This document shows, one piece after another, positions 16,653 to 23,971 of a stretch of DNA of 38,790 nucleotides. The position numbers and the translations under genes were made by a program. The stretch comes from CAYLYU01 sp964501925 (GTDB lineage: Bacteria; Pseudomonadota; Zetaproteobacteria; Mariprofundales; Mariprofundaceae), in contig CAZCTM010000020.1 in assembly GCA_964501925.1 (NCBI GenBank), positions 1 to 38,790 on the forward strand, written 5' to 3'. Below the pieces are notes generated by a model. It saw only the letters and a list, made by a program, of their open reading frames with translations, did not search any database and was not told the DNA's origin. Position 1 is the first letter of the stretch, and each line of letters begins with the position of its first letter.

Positions 16653-17057
16653 ATGATGCACGTTGTACGGATAAGCCTTCTTGCCATTGCAGCTGCCGGT
16701 ATGATGGCCTGCAGTGGGGAAGAAAAAGGAACATCCGGAGAAAAGAACGATATCGTCAGCTCCACACTCAGCTCCATTCAGAGAGATACGCAGAGAGGGG
16801 CGATTCTGGTGCGAAAGAAATGTTCCTCATGCCATGACCTGGAAAGAAACATCCGGAAAGTCGGACCTCCTCTCAAGGGCGTATTTGGCAGGGCCCCGAA
16901 GATATCCGGGGTGCCTTTTGACGTCTGGGATGAGAAGGCACTGGATGAGTGGCTGGCCAGCCCGAACAAGGTAAAACCCAGGACAACGATGGCCATTCCG
17001 GGCATCAAGTCTCCGGAAGACAGAAAGGCAATCATCGAGTATTTGAAGCAGATATGA
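16653..17057 (+). CDS. Single-heme class I cytochrome c, probable lipoprotein
   Basis: 134 residues. The N-terminal hydrophobic segment ends in a lipobox-like GMMAC with Cys20, so the protein may be lipid-anchored; a non-ideal residue at -3 leaves simple secretion possible. The heme motif CSSCH is at 57-61, GPPLKGVFGR at 71-80 and the likely axial Met at 113 (TTMAIPG), a normal class I layout. It probably shuttles electrons in the periplasm, for instance to a CuA oxidase encoded later in the window. AGGAGG lies 6 nt before ATG 16653. It converges on paralogue C with 7 nt between stops. Confidence 0.9.
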   Translation: MMHVVRISLLAIAAAGMMACSGEEKGTSGEKNDIVSSTLSSIQRDTQRGAILVRKKCSSCHDLERNIRKVGPPLKGVFGRAPKISGVPFDVWDEKALDEWLASPNKVKPRTTMAIPGIKSPEDRKAIIEYLKQI

Positions 17058-17064
17058 CTCCGGG

Positions 17065-17469
17065 CTAAGTGGCGACGGAAGAGAGCCCCTCAATGATGAT
17101 GAAGAGCATCATCCTGAATTTTGTGTAAAGAACCGCTACACATACACCACTGAGGGCTGTAATCGTCACCGGATGGAGCTTCTGTTCCTTGATAACCAGT
17201 CTCGGCAGCAAAATAATGCCGCCCATCACGCCCGAGCCTATCGACTGCAGAATAAGGATGAATGTCTTGATGCCGGACATTTCGGGCATCTGCTCAAAGC
17301 CGCCAAAGATCACCATGGCCAACGAAATGAAAGCAACCCATGGCAGATAAATGAAGGGGTACTCGAACGGATGCCACTGAACTCTTCTTCGGCCCCGAAA
17401 CATGATCGGTATGGCAATCAGGTTGGCCGGCACAGCATAAAGAATAAACGAAAGGAGATAATCATTCAT
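17065..17469 (-). CDS. Small four-span membrane protein, paralogue C
   Basis: 134 residues from the ATG at 17469, chosen because it aligns with the start of paralogue B; an ATG at 17490 would add 7 residues. Four hydrophobic helices. Shared markers with paralogues A and B: FEYPFIYLPW (about 41-50), GGIILLPR (about 87-94) and the following VIKEQKLHPV, which closely parallels B. Function unknown. It stands alone on its strand, facing a cytochrome c gene. Upstream lies a miniature transposable element. Confidence 0.78.
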   Translation of the reverse strand: MNDYLLSFILYAVPANLIAIPIMFRGRRRVQWHPFEYPFIYLPWVAFISLAMVIFGGFEQMPEMSGIKTFILILQSIGSGVMGGIILLPRLVIKEQKLHPVTITALSGVCVAVLYTKFRMMLFIIIEGLSSVAT

Positions 17470-17609
17470 GGTCAGCCCCGGCCTCATCATCGTTTGCCAG
17501 AAAAAAAAGAATATGAAGTCTTGTCGCAGCCTACGCCTGTTTTATTACAAAATCAGGACAGGGGCCTCACCGTTTCCGGAGGATCATAAAATCCAGTGCG
17601 GTTATATCT

Positions 17610-17757
17610 AAGGATGCTCTGAAAAACTCAGAGTATCCTTGCGGCCCATGGATGGGCTGCCAGAATCAATAACGTAAGTGATTGATTCTGCGAGCAAAGT
17701 CAAAACCCCGCTTTTGGCTTTGCGTTCTGAATAAGTGCATGGACGCACTTATTCAGA
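17610..17757. repeat. String of five contiguous hairpins inside the miniature element
   Basis: Five stems follow one another with almost no gap: 17610-17640 (13 bp, one G-T), 17641-17660 (7-9 bp), 17661-17690 (10 bp perfect), 17694-17723 (12 bp, one G-T) and 17726-17757 (13 bp perfect). None is followed by a T-run. As the yajR 3' end it would give a heavily folded transcript tail. Confidence 0.85.
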
Positions 17758-17763
17758 GGTTCC
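17612..17763. mobile_element. 152-bp miniature element (MITE) with IS5-like ends
   Basis: The ends form 17-bp imperfect inverted repeats: 17612-17628 against the complement of 17747-17763, 13 of 17 bases matching. The right end, read inward, starts GGAACCTCTGAATAAGT, close to known IS5 ends. The flanks carry the direct repeat CTAA (17608-17611 and 17764-17767). This fits the 4-bp YTAR target duplication of the IS5 group. There is no transposase frame inside, so it would need help in trans. It consists of five abutting hairpins. It inserted exactly at the yajR stop: the CTAA copy at 17764 provides the TAG. Confidence 0.8.
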
Positions 17764-19125
17764 CTAATGACCGGGCTTCCCGAGAAGATTCTGGATGTCT
17801 TCGGGATCAAAGCGCTTGTTATCCACCCTCAGATAGGCCGCACCTTCCTCCAGTACCACCTTCGCCTCCTTTACGCCAGGGATCTTGAGCAACTGTGCGC
17901 TTAAGACAGCCGCTTCCTGCTGGCTCATCTGCTCGATATGCGCCATATAGGTCGATAGATGGGCAGGCATGCGCATGCCGAATGCCAGCAGCATCCAGAC
18001 GCCTGAAATGGCTGCACAGGCAAAGAAAACTGTTCCTATCCCCGCCATGCCATGCAACCAGCCTCCCAATGCACCGCCGAGAAAGGCGCCGAAAAACTGG
18101 GCGGTGGAATACACCCCCATCGCCGTTCCCTTGCCATCAACGGGGGCCAGGCGGGAAATCAGTGAAGGCAGGCTGGCTTCAAGCACATTATAGGCCACAA
18201 AGAAAAGAAGCAATCCAAGAAACACGTTTGAAAATGTGCTATGCGCCACAGCCAGCATCAGCTCGGATATGGCAAGCAACGCGATGCAGATGATGAACAC
18301 CTCTTTCATCTTTTGTTTCTTTTCGGCCACAATAATGAGTGGCAACATCCCGAAGACGGACAGGAGCAGGACCGGCAAATAAAACCAGGCATGCTCATTG
18401 GCGGGCAGGTCAAGAAAGTCCCTGAGAACAAGTGGAAGCACCGTAAACATGGCCATCATCATGCCATGCAAGAGGAGGATGCCTGCATCCAGCCTGAGCA
18501 GTTGTCGGTCTGTCAGGATACTTTTGAACTGAGCCGGGACAGCCTCAACATCCCGATGGATCAAGATTTGATCCGGACTGGGGACAACAAGATATAGTAT
18601 GGCGATACCAAGCAGGGCCAATACCGCCGTGAGCCAGAAGATGCCATCCACCCCCATGGCATTGTTCAGAAAGGGCCCCAACATCAAGGCCAACATGAAG
18701 GACATCCCGATGGAGACACCAAGTATGGCCATCGACTTGGTACGTTCTTCTTCCCGCGTCAGGTCGGCCAGCAAGGCCATCATGGCAGCCGCAATGGCTC
18801 CTGAGCCCTGCAGGGCCCGGCCGATGATGACACCCCAAATGGTATCAGCCATAGCGGCCACGACACTTCCAATGGCAAACAGCAGCAGCCCAATGGAAAT
18901 GATGGGCTTTCGACCGAAACGATCGGAAAGTGCACCAAAGGGGATCTGAAAAACGGCCATCGTCAGCCCGTATGCTCCCAGGGCCAGCCCTATCAGGGCG
19001 GGGGTAACACCCTTTAAACCTTCTGCATAAAGAGAAAAAACGGGCAGGATCATGAACAGTCCGAGCATACGCATGGCATAGATAGCCGCGATTGAAAAGA
19101 CACTGCGTTTCTCGTTCGTGTTCAT
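17764..19125 (-). CDS. yajR: Major facilitator transporter, YajR type
   Basis: 453 residues. About 12 membrane helices occupy residues 8-385. The MFS signature is seen as GALSDRFGRKPII (about 63-75). A soluble C-terminal domain of about 60 residues follows (from LSTYMAHIEQMSQ), with a small metal-chaperone-like fold pattern ending in VVLEEGAAYLRVDNKRFDPEDI. This two-part design matches E. coli YajR, whose substrate is not settled. ATG 19125 is used. The stop codon sits in the target duplication of the miniature element at 17612-17763. It lies downstream of ctaA with a 146-nt gap that holds a direct repeat. Confidence 0.88.
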   Translation of the reverse strand: MNTNEKRSVFSIAAIYAMRMLGLFMILPVFSLYAEGLKGVTPALIGLALGAYGLTMAVFQIPFGALSDRFGRKPIISIGLLLFAIGSVVAAMADTIWGVIIGRALQGSGAIAAAMMALLADLTREEERTKSMAILGVSIGMSFMLALMLGPFLNNAMGVDGIFWLTAVLALLGIAILYLVVPSPDQILIHRDVEAVPAQFKSILTDRQLLRLDAGILLLHGMMMAMFTVLPLVLRDFLDLPANEHAWFYLPVLLLSVFGMLPLIIVAEKKQKMKEVFIICIALLAISELMLAVAHSTFSNVFLGLLLFFVAYNVLEASLPSLISRLAPVDGKGTAMGVYSTAQFFGAFLGGALGGWLHGMAGIGTVFFACAAISGVWMLLAFGMRMPAHLSTYMAHIEQMSQQEAAVLSAQLLKIPGVKEAKVVLEEGAAYLRVDNKRFDPEDIQNLLGKPGH

Positions 19126-19170
19126 GTCCAGGCAAAGTTCCCTTCGGAAAACGATACGAACGATCCACCT

Positions 19171-19193
19171 TTCCGTAACCTCATTCGGTAACC
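19171..19193. promoter_or_regulatory. Direct repeat upstream of yajR
   Basis: TTCCGTAACC (19171-19180) and TTCGGTAACC (19184-19193) are 9/10 identical with a 3-bp spacer, 46-68 bp upstream of the yajR start. Position and 13-bp period suggest an operator. The regulator is unknown. Confidence 0.35.
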
Positions 19194-19271
19194 ATGGACC
19201 AGTTTGAAACCGTTATCATTGCATTGATTCTTCAATTGTAAGCTCCTTAGAGACAGGGCTGTTAGCTGCAA

Positions 19272-20333
19272 TCAGGTACTGTATCGCAACCGTTTCAAGG
19301 AATGGACAAGAAACAGAACCGACGTGAACAGGACCATTGCCCCTGCCTGATGTGTAACCCCGAGCGGAACGGGGACGGTCAGGAGGAGCGTGGTAATGCC
19401 CAGACCAACCTGAATAATGGTGACAGTGAGCAACAGATTCAGGGCAAACTGGACGCGCGCCGTCAGAACATAGCGACGAGCATAGAACCAAAGGCAGATC
19501 ACCAAAAGAATGACGATCTCCGCCAGCAGGCGATGATCAAACTGAACTGCAGCAATATTGTTGAAGAAATTAAGATACCAGGGCCTGAGCATCAGGTATC
19601 CTTCGGGCACGAAACGGCCATCCATGAGAGGAAAGGTATTGTAGGTGAAACCCGCTTTCAGACCGGCAACCAGACCGCCTGAGGCAACCGTCACAAAGAT
19701 CAACCCTGCCAGGAAATAGGCAAACCTTCGCAGGGAGGTGAGGTTCACAAATGTCACCTGCGTTCTTGGAAACATCAGTCCAAGGGCTACCCATAAGATG
19801 TAGCCATAGATAATGAAGGCAAAAAGCAAATGCATGGTTAAGCGGTACTGACTTACGTAAGGGCTGTCAAAGCCGCTGCTGACCATGTACCAGCCCATCA
19901 GACCTTCCAGCCCACCCAGAACAAACATTCCGGCAATCCTGGCCCTCAGGCCTTTTCTTATCTTCCCTGTCAGGAGGAAGTACAGGAAAGGGAGCAAAAA
20001 GATGAGGCCAATCAGCCTGCCCCACACCCTGTGGACATACTCCAACAGGAAAATGCGTTTGTATCCCTCAAGATCCATATCCGGATTCAACTCGTAAAAT
20101 TCGGGGATCTTCTTGTAATGCTCGAAGGATTCCTGCCACTGAGCGTCATTCATGGGAGGTATCCAGCCCATGAGCGGATCCCAGGTCATCATGGATAGCC
20201 CTGAATGCGTCAGACGGGTGGCACCCCCAATCACCAGCATGATGAAAATAGCTGCACAAACAATAAGAAGCCATGTCGCGATCTGCCGGTCATGTCTTGC
20301 TTCCGTGTGTGAAAGGTCCATCACCTTGCTCAT
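19272..20333 (-). CDS. ctaA: Heme A synthase (COX15/CtaA, type 2)
   Basis: 353 residues, about eight membrane helices, the proteobacterial/mitochondrial COX15 form. It oxidises the C8 methyl of heme O to give heme A. The conserved His are visible: EYVHRVWGRLIGL (about 98-110), LTMHLLF, then in the second half QFDHRLLAE and VTHQAGAMVLF. GGATRLTHSGLSM near the N terminus is a strong family mark. Its ATG overlaps the stop of the heme-copper subunit I upstream by 4 nt (ATGA), so the two are translationally coupled. Its substrate supplier CtaB is at 24540-25430. Confidence 0.95.
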   Translation of the reverse strand: MSKVMDLSHTEARHDRQIATWLLIVCAAIFIMLVIGGATRLTHSGLSMMTWDPLMGWIPPMNDAQWQESFEHYKKIPEFYELNPDMDLEGYKRIFLLEYVHRVWGRLIGLIFLLPFLYFLLTGKIRKGLRARIAGMFVLGGLEGLMGWYMVSSGFDSPYVSQYRLTMHLLFAFIIYGYILWVALGLMFPRTQVTFVNLTSLRRFAYFLAGLIFVTVASGGLVAGLKAGFTYNTFPLMDGRFVPEGYLMLRPWYLNFFNNIAAVQFDHRLLAEIVILLVICLWFYARRYVLTARVQFALNLLLTVTIIQVGLGITTLLLTVPVPLGVTHQAGAMVLFTSVLFLVHSLKRLRYST

Positions 20334-21718
20334 GAGCGTCCCGCCTGATTACCCCGTTCCTCTGCACCTTCCGATTTCCGGGGCCCCTTCAACATAATGG
20401 GCAAGACGACCGCCGCAAACAGAATGCCACTGAGAACAGCGATGACACCTCCCAGCCCCACCAGATCCTGAGGGGTGATCACGGACTGGATGCCAATGTC
20501 TTGCGCCGTCCCCACAACCTTGCGTTTCATGCCATGTCCCCCGCCCCATGCAAGGCCGGCAATGTGGATAAACTGTCCGATGCCATAGGCGAAAATCTGA
20601 ATGGTCGCCAAACGCGTTTTGGGGGCGGAAAAGCCAAAATATGGCAACAACAGATAGGTCATCGCCATGAACGCCATGGTCACACCTGTAATGGAACCAT
20701 GGTAATGGGCCGTGATCAGGGTGCTGCTCTCGGCGATAAACAACCCCAGGATGCCTCCCACACCGAAGAGCAGAATCGACAACACCAGCCCCGCCTTCAA
20801 ATGGGGATTCCCTGGCTTTGTCCCACGAAACAGCCCCCATAGCACGATCAGCCCCAAAGGAGCAGCGGCCAGACTGTTTCCATCCCGCATGATCTGAACA
20901 AACCACTTCATAAATTCCGGATCACCGACTTCATGAGCGACAAAGACCCACGGGACAAGGACAATCGACACCACCCCCAGACCGAACAGCCCCATCACCA
21001 GACGCGGGGAAACCGAAATCCTGACCCCGCAGGTGGTCGCCAGCCAAAGCCAGCTGACCGCCACAAGAGCAGTATGGGTAAATTGCAGGATGTGTCCACC
21101 AGCCCAGAAAAGACTCTCATAATAGGTTCTGCCCGTCAGTGCATCCGGTAAGGTGAACCAGGTCCATATCAGGGCAATACAAGAGGCAAAGGCCGCCATC
21201 ACCGAGGTGAGTATGCCAAACCGCAACGCCCCTTCTCCTGTCTTGCTCCATACGCCTTTCCAGAAGGTGTCCGCCATGGAACTCAACACTAGAAAGAACA
21301 CACCTGTTCCAAATACGATCAGCCCCTTCATAAAGTATCGGTTTTCAAGAATGGGAACATAATTGTTTGTGAGAGGATTGGAGTCGGCCGTCAAGGGAGA
21401 AATGGCTGCAATCAGTCCCCCGAAGACAAACATGGCAACTGCCCACCATCCGACTGATTGCCAGCGTGAAGACGCATTGAGTGTCCAGAAGACGCCTGCA
21501 AACGCAAGCAGCCACCACAGGACGGTAAAGTCCACATGCATGATGAGTGCCGTATAGAAGAAATCCTTCCACGGCATTTCATACGTGGTGCGTGCCAATG
21601 CCAGCAACAAGGGATAAATACCGGATGCCAGGAGAAAACCCACGGCCACCGCCAGCCAGGCAATGGCAAGCTTTCTCTGAGCTTCGTGACGAATTGGCAG
21701 CGAAAATGATGTATTCAT
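20330..21718 (-). CDS. Divergent heme-copper oxidase / NO-reductase-like subunit I
   Basis: 462 residues, about 12 hydrophobic helices. Heme ligands are in place: His61 (helix 2), then ITAHYHG giving His338 and His340. The first metal-site His is His209 (WAGGHILQFTH). Where oxidases have the Cu-B His-His pair at the end of helix 7, this protein reads His262-Glu263 (VFVAHEVGD), with Asp266 close by. The helix 6 cross-linked Tyr is also missing (GGHILQF instead of HPxVY). Such changes are known in nitric-oxide-reductase-like branches of the superfamily (for example gNOR-type), so O2 reduction is doubtful. It is coupled to ctaA. A CuA subunit at 22521-23057 is its likely partner. Exact subfamily unproven. 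Confidence 0.8.
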   Translation of the reverse strand: MNTSFSLPIRHEAQRKLAIAWLAVAVGFLLASGIYPLLLALARTTYEMPWKDFFYTALIMHVDFTVLWWLLAFAGVFWTLNASSRWQSVGWWAVAMFVFGGLIAAISPLTADSNPLTNNYVPILENRYFMKGLIVFGTGVFFLVLSSMADTFWKGVWSKTGEGALRFGILTSVMAAFASCIALIWTWFTLPDALTGRTYYESLFWAGGHILQFTHTALVAVSWLWLATTCGVRISVSPRLVMGLFGLGVVSIVLVPWVFVAHEVGDPEFMKWFVQIMRDGNSLAAAPLGLIVLWGLFRGTKPGNPHLKAGLVLSILLFGVGGILGLFIAESSTLITAHYHGSITGVTMAFMAMTYLLLPYFGFSAPKTRLATIQIFAYGIGQFIHIAGLAWGGGHGMKRKVVGTAQDIGIQSVITPQDLVGLGGVIAVLSGILFAAVVLPIMLKGPRKSEGAEERGNQAGRS

Positions 21719-21742
21719 GATTTTACCTTCGGTGCAGGCCCA

Positions 21743-21763
21743 TTAAAGTCGCGCGAACTTTAA
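21743..21763. promoter_or_regulatory. Perfect inverted repeat upstream of the divergent subunit I
   Basis: TTAAAGT (21743-21749) and ACTTTAA (21757-21763) are exact complements around 7 bp of CGCGCGA, 25-45 bp upstream of the subunit I start and in the shared region with the b561 gene. It looks like an operator. The regulator is unknown. Confidence 0.45.
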
Positions 21764-21872
21764 CACTGAACGCCCGGCTTCGCAGCCACTTGTTATCATC
21801 CATCCGGGCTTTCCCTGTCCCGCCCTCCTTAAGAGGGCTGATCCTGGCAATCATGAAATAACGGCTTCAAAC

Positions 21873-22496
21873 ATGATCAATACATGGAATAATACGAGCA
21901 TGAAATATGATCGCACCGTTCGCATCCTGCATCTGGCTATCATGATTGCCGTTCTCCTTCAGTTAGTGGCGGAGCAGTTGATGAAGGTGCCAAAACCCGG
22001 TGAAGAATTACTCCTCATCGAGTCTTTCTTTTTCAGGATCCACGAATGGAACGGCTTTGTTGTCCTGGGGATTATCTCGGTGTATATCATGTACCTGACG
22101 GATGAGCGTGACGACTGGAAGCGACTGTTCCCGTGGACAAGCGCAGCCGGATGCAAAGGTCTGTGGCTGGAAATCCGGAACGACGTCCCTGGCTGGTTCA
22201 GGGGAAGGCTGAAAAGCCCTGAAGAGGCACATTACATTGCAGGTAGTGTCCACGGCCTGGGTGTCTTGCTGGCCATCGGACTTGGAGCGACTGGAATCAT
22301 GATCTTCATGGGTCTGGAATCGGATGGAACCATGAGTCCGGAGATCAAGCTTCTTAGGGAACTGCACGCCAACATGGGAACCTTGATGTGGATTTACGTC
22401 ATTGGCCACACCGGCATGACGATTTACCACCAGTTATTGGGTCATCACCTGTTCCAGGCCATGTTCAACCTCAGGGAGGATCAAACCGAATCATAG
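21873..22496 (+). CDS. Cytochrome b561-type membrane protein
   Basis: 207 residues with four main hydrophobic segments and well-placed His: RILHLAIM in helix 1, FRIHEWNG before helix 2, VHGLGVLLAIGLGA in helix 3, and HANMG and HTGMTIYHQLLGHH around helix 4. This is the layout of prokaryotic b561-type diheme cytochromes, which pass electrons from quinol or reduced partners. The first ATG (21873) lacks a good ribosome site; ATG 21900 (MKYDRTVRILH) is a real alternative. It lies between subunit I and subunit II of the divergent heme-copper enzyme but on the other strand. It may feed electrons to that enzyme (inference). Confidence 0.82.
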   Translation: MINTWNNTSMKYDRTVRILHLAIMIAVLLQLVAEQLMKVPKPGEELLLIESFFFRIHEWNGFVVLGIISVYIMYLTDERDDWKRLFPWTSAAGCKGLWLEIRNDVPGWFRGRLKSPEEAHYIAGSVHGLGVLLAIGLGATGIMIFMGLESDGTMSPEIKLLRELHANMGTLMWIYVIGHTGMTIYHQLLGHHLFQAMFNLREDQTES

Positions 22497-22520
22497 ATTC
22501 AGCAAGGGACCCGTAACAGG

Positions 22521-23057
22521 TTATGAACCGTGATCCGGTGAGTCAGCGACCATAATCGTACCGACCATATCGTAATGCTTGGGTCCGCAATAATCGCCGC
22601 AGATAATCTTAAAACGCCCTGCCCTTTCAGGTGTAAACGTAATGGTTTTGAATTCCCCAACCTTGATGCGATTCATCATCTTGAACTCGTATATGACTAT
22701 GGCATGCCGCATATCTAGGGTCGCAAGATGAAGACGATAGGGCTTTCCCCTCTCCAGCTCCAGAATATAGTTTCCCCAGTCATAATTCTTTGCCAGGAGA
22801 TAGATGTCTGAACCACCTGGCGGGTGCACAATCGGTATTTTCCCTTCATAACGCACTGTATAATCCGACACCATCTTGTTGACCTTCTTCTTGAAATCTT
22901 CAAGATCAGCCCGTGTAATTTTCTGCTTTGTTACCGTGTAGTCCGGCCGAAGTTCGATTACCTTTATTGCCAGAGGGACAAGTAGTGCCAGAACCAATGC
23001 AATGGTTGCAAGGAATAACCTTACATTGAAGGGTTTCTTTTTTTGTGAACGATTCAT
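22521..23057 (-). CDS. Short CuA subunit II of a heme-copper enzyme
   Basis: 178 residues: one N-terminal membrane helix (about 12-34), a charged linker, then a cupredoxin domain. The CuA ligands are complete: His118 (LDMRHAIV), then Cys153, Cys157, His161 and Met164 in ICGDYCGPKHYDM. The second position between the cysteines is Asp instead of the usual Glu. It is much smaller than the ordinary ctaC product at 27228, with one helix instead of two. It is probably the electron-entry subunit for the divergent subunit I at 20330. GGAAGG 6 nt before ATG 23057 supports the start. It converges on the b561 gene. Confidence 0.85.
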   Translation of the reverse strand: MNRSQKKKPFNVRLFLATIALVLALLVPLAIKVIELRPDYTVTKQKITRADLEDFKKKVNKMVSDYTVRYEGKIPIVHPPGGSDIYLLAKNYDWGNYILELERGKPYRLHLATLDMRHAIVIYEFKMMNRIKVGEFKTITFTPERAGRFKIICGDYCGPKHYDMVGTIMVADSPDHGS

Positions 23058-23121
23058 CGCTTACCTTCCACGGTACTAATCTTCCTTTCCCAAAAGCTTT
23101 TTTCTCTTCACGGCCAGCCTG

Positions 23122-23146
23122 ATTTACCTTAATCTGCCGGGTAAAT
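23122..23146. promoter_or_regulatory. Inverted repeat between the CuA subunit and GyrI-like genes
   Basis: ATTTACC (23122-23128) and GGTAAAT (23140-23146) are exact complements, 11 bp apart, centred in the divergent region between 23057 and 23206. A plausible operator for either gene; no regulator can be named. Confidence 0.3.
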
Positions 23147-23205
23147 AATATTCTGCCAGAATGCAGTTATTTTAGAATCGCCCATCAGCTCTGAGGAAAC
23201 CCAAC

Positions 23206-23760
23206 ATGACAGAAAATGATCAACCGCCCATACCAAGAAAGCTACTAGTTATTGTATTTCTTATTCTTATCCTAGCCCTGTTCGGCGGAGTTGGTATTGC
23301 CACCTACATTGGAGCATTCACAGAAGTAAATATCGGCAAGGCTGTTGCCCCGTCATACAGGATTGCCTACCTCAACCATACCGGACCGTATAATACAATT
23401 GAACCGGTTATCGAAAAGGTAGCCGAGCATCTGAGAAAGGCCAACATTGAGTCGGAATTAGCGTTCGCTCTCTTCTACGATGAGTCCTCAACGCCAGACA
23501 ATAAGAAACGGAGTAAGGTCGGCTATATCATCGGCCAAAATGACTATGTTCCTGGGCCACTGGAAGAAGAGGTTATACCCGAACGAGAAGTCATCAGGGC
23601 CACCTTTGAGGGCAGCCCGCTGCTCGGATCTTATAAGGCTTACAAGGAAATGCGTTCATGGGCGATTTACAATGGTTATACTCTGTCACTACCAGCGCTG
23701 GAGATTTATCATCCCGAAGGATGGGTGGAATACCAGTTGCCGATTCATAAGGATCACTAG
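23206..23760 (+). CDS. Membrane-anchored GyrI-like ligand-binding domain protein
   Basis: 184 residues. One hydrophobic helix (about 12-36) anchors the N terminus. The rest (about 48-180) resembles the GyrI/SOUL-type small-molecule-binding fold, with VAPSYRIAYLNHTGPYNTIE, then ALFYDES, then EVIRATFEGSP, and a late SLPALEIYHPEGW motif. No DNA-binding domain is present, unlike many transcription factors with this domain. Sidedness suggests the domain is periplasmic. It lies among respiratory genes, so heme or another small ligand is an attractive but unproven guess. It is divergent from the CuA subunit gene. Confidence 0.72.
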   Translation: MTENDQPPIPRKLLVIVFLILILALFGGVGIATYIGAFTEVNIGKAVAPSYRIAYLNHTGPYNTIEPVIEKVAEHLRKANIESELAFALFYDESSTPDNKKRSKVGYIIGQNDYVPGPLEEEVIPEREVIRATFEGSPLLGSYKAYKEMRSWAIYNGYTLSLPALEIYHPEGWVEYQLPIHKDH

Positions 23761-23810
23761 CCCGTCAAAGCCATTTACAGGAACCCATTGATAGAACCCC
23801 GGCTCAGCTC

Positions 23811-23936
23811 CTAGGGCTTGTCCGGGATATGGGAGATAAAATAGAAAAGGAACCATGCAAATACAATCAGTGTAAGCAATAATCCTGTCAGGACTTTCTT
23901 CCTGTTTTTCGCCTTTTCTTCAGGTGATTCAGACAT
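23811..23936 (-). CDS. 41-residue single-span membrane protein
   Basis: A small frame starting MSESPEEKAKNRKKVL, followed by one hydrophobic helix (about 17-35) and a short tail ending PDKP. A clear AGAGGAG ribosome site lies 6-7 nt before ATG 23936. It is preceded by the Sel1 protein gene 35 nt upstream on the same strand and ends the ctaB-sel1 gene run. Small single-helix proteins are often accessory subunits of terminal oxidases, so it may belong to the aa3 oxidase. No family is recognised. Confidence 0.7.
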   Translation of the reverse strand: MSESPEEKAKNRKKVLTGLLLTLIVFAWFLFYFISHIPDKP

Positions 23937-23971
23937 ATCATTCTCCTCTGGAGATAAATTCTAAAAGAATC

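Noticed and set aside
17726..17757. Perfect 13-bp hairpin as a classical yajR terminator
   Set aside because: No T-run follows on the minus strand, and the hairpin belongs to the miniature element; it may still affect the transcript end.
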